Below are positions 5,859-6,593 of a stretch of DNA of 6,593 nt, in pieces; position 1 is the stretch's first letter, and each line of letters starts with the position of its first letter. The notes below the pieces were generated by a model. It had not been told where the DNA came from and did no database searches. It worked only from the letters and a program-made list of their open reading frames with translations. A program made the translations under genes and the position numbers. Origin of the DNA: an uncultured Collinsella sp. (GTDB taxonomy: Bacteria > Actinomycetota > Coriobacteriia > Coriobacteriales > Coriobacteriaceae); contig CABSNA010000077.1 in NCBI GenBank assembly GCA_902478865.1, positions 1 to 6,593 on the forward strand, in the 5' to 3' direction.

Positions 5859-6356
5859 TTAGCGGTAGTTGGTGAACTGCAGCGGCTGGCCGTAGTCCTG
5901 GTCGCGCAGGAACTGGATCACGGTCTGCAACGCGTCCTTCGAAGCAGCGGAAACACGCAGCTTGTCGGCCTCGATAGTCACCTTGACCTTGAGCTTTTGG
6001 TCCTTGATGTCCTTGTTGATCTTCTTGGCGGTCGCCTGGTCGATACCCTCGACGATATGGCCGAGCACGCGCACGGTGCCGCCCGTTGCCGCCTGCGGAG
6101 CATCCCACGAGACAGCCTTGAGGTCGATGCCGCGCTTGATGAGCTTGGAGCTCAGCACGTCGATAATCTGCTTGGAGACAAAGTCGGCCGGGGCGTTGAT
6201 CGTAAAGAGCTTGTCGCCCTTCGAAAGCTCGATCGTGGCGCCGGAATCCTTCAGGTCATAGCGCTGGGAAATCTCGCGCGTGGTTTGCTGGAAGGCGTTG
6301 TCGACCTCTTGCATGTTGACCTCGGACACGACGTCGAAGCTGGAATCTTTAGCCAT
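5859..6356 (-). CDS. yajQ: YajQ-family nucleotide-binding protein
   Basis: The 165-residue product matches the YajQ family (about 160-165 residues), small proteins of two ferredoxin-like lobes. Some Gram-negative members bind cyclic di-GMP and act with a transcription regulator; binding here is not shown by sequence alone. Family segments include FDVVSEVNMQEVDNAFQQ, RYDLKDSGATIEL, SSKLIKRGIDLKAV, GIDQATAKKINKDIKDQKLK then VKVTIEADKLRVSA, and the C-terminal LQFTNYR. The ATG at 6356 is supported by AAAGGA about 6 nt upstream. It lies 26 nt after the stop of the upstream gene and 27 nt before rimO, so it is probably co-transcribed with both. Confidence 0.93.
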   Translation of the reverse strand: MAKDSSFDVVSEVNMQEVDNAFQQTTREISQRYDLKDSGATIELSKGDKLFTINAPADFVSKQIIDVLSSKLIKRGIDLKAVSWDAPQAATGGTVRVLGHIVEGIDQATAKKINKDIKDQKLKVKVTIEADKLRVSAASKDALQTVIQFLRDQDYGQPLQFTNYR

Positions 6357-6382
6357 GATGTTTCCTTTCGCGTACGAGCGGC

Positions 6383-6593
6383 CTAGTAGCTATCGTACGA
6401 ATTGTCGGTAGAATCGGTGGGTGTCTGACCGTCAGTTGCGGTATCGGCGCCATCCGTGGACTGGGCATCGGTACCGTCGGTGGTATCGGTACCATCGGTG
6501 GTGTCGGTACCATCAGAACTTTCACCATTCTCGGAATCAGACGTCTCCTTCTTGGGAACGGTGATCGTCACACGCGCCACGCCCGAGGTCTTG
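6383..6593 (-). CDS. C-terminal end of an unidentified protein with a Thr/Asp/Ser-rich tail (5' end outside window)
   Basis: The reading frame is open to the right edge of the window and stops at TAG (6385-6383), giving about 69 residues. It begins KTSGVARVTITVPKKE, a short alternating beta-strand pattern like the end of a PASTA or immunoglobulin-like extracellular domain; this is only a resemblance. The rest is low complexity: DGTDTTDGTDTTDGTD followed by more Thr, Asp, Ser and Gly, ending NSYDSY. Such tails are common on surface-exposed or secreted proteins of high-GC Gram-positives, often as linkers, but no anchor motif such as LPXTG is present here. I do not recognise the gene. Frame, stop position and the 26-nt gap to yajQ support it as real and probably co-transcribed. 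Confidence 0.7.
   Translation of the reverse strand, partial: KTSGVARVTITVPKKETSDSENGESSDGTDTTDGTDTTDGTDAQSTDGADTATDGQTPTDSTDNSYDSY
6470..6514. repeat. 18-bp tandem repeat (2.5 copies)
   Basis: On the plus strand, GGTACCGTCGGTGGTATC (6470-6487) and GGTACCATCGGTGGTGTC (6488-6505) differ at two bases, and a half copy GGTACCATC follows (6506-6514). On the coding strand each unit encodes six residues of the DGTDTT pattern in the partial protein's tail. The unit length keeps the frame, so copy number could vary without a frameshift. Confidence 0.8.

Noticed and set aside
5163..6386. 407-residue plus-strand ORF opposite rimO and yajQ
   Set aside because: It is antisense to two conserved genes, with no recognisable domain and Asp/Leu/Val/Gly-rich shadow composition.
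1..6593. Search for CRISPR arrays, mobile elements, tRNA/rRNA genes, toxin-antitoxin or defence systems
   Set aside because: None seen. The genes are conserved housekeeping functions in a syntenic arrangement, and the only Tn5-like sequence is the synthetic adapter.

Overview
This window is an ordinary housekeeping stretch of a bacterial chromosome. All real genes lie on the minus strand and are tightly packed. The first 46 bases are not genomic: they are a complete Illumina Nextera i5-side adapter, so the left edge is a library or assembly artefact at a contig end. The high GC content, an RNase Y gene beside recA/recX, and a LexA box of the Gram-positive type (CGAAC-N4-GTTCG) suggest a high-GC Gram-positive bacterium. 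My best guess is the Coriobacteriia, close to Collinsella; this rests on gene content and order and was not checked by a search.

In the direction of transcription (right to left): (1) 6593-6383 is the C-terminal end of an unidentified protein with a Thr/Asp/Gly/Ser-rich tail built on an 18-bp tandem repeat. (2) 6356-3291 is a probable operon of yajQ, rimO (S12 methylthiotransferase), pgsA (CDP-diacylglycerol-glycerol-3-phosphate phosphatidyltransferase) and a stand-alone pncC/CinA C-terminal-domain gene. Gaps are 27, 9 and 12 nt, and a 10-bp GC-rich hairpin follows the last gene. (3) 3290-3034 is an intergenic region with four AAA tracts spaced 11 bp apart and a clear recA promoter (TTGACC-17 bp-TATTAT), with the LexA box filling its spacer. 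(4) 3033-1181 is recA followed by recX, 11 nt apart. (5) 1180-924 is an intergenic region with a probable recA-recX terminator, a strong promoter (TTGACA-17 bp-TACGAT) and a leader of about 160 nt with two hairpins. (6) 923-47 is the 5' part of rny (RNase Y): membrane anchor, coiled coil and KH domain. It is cut before the HD catalytic domain by the adapter junction.

The functions are DNA repair and its control (recA, recX, LexA box), RNA decay (rny), ribosome modification (rimO), phospholipid synthesis (pgsA) and NMN recycling (pncC). I saw no mobile element, CRISPR array, tRNA, rRNA or defence system. No new biological system is evident. The points most worth checking are the adapter, the phased A-tracts upstream of recA, the structured rny leader and the repeat-built protein tail.
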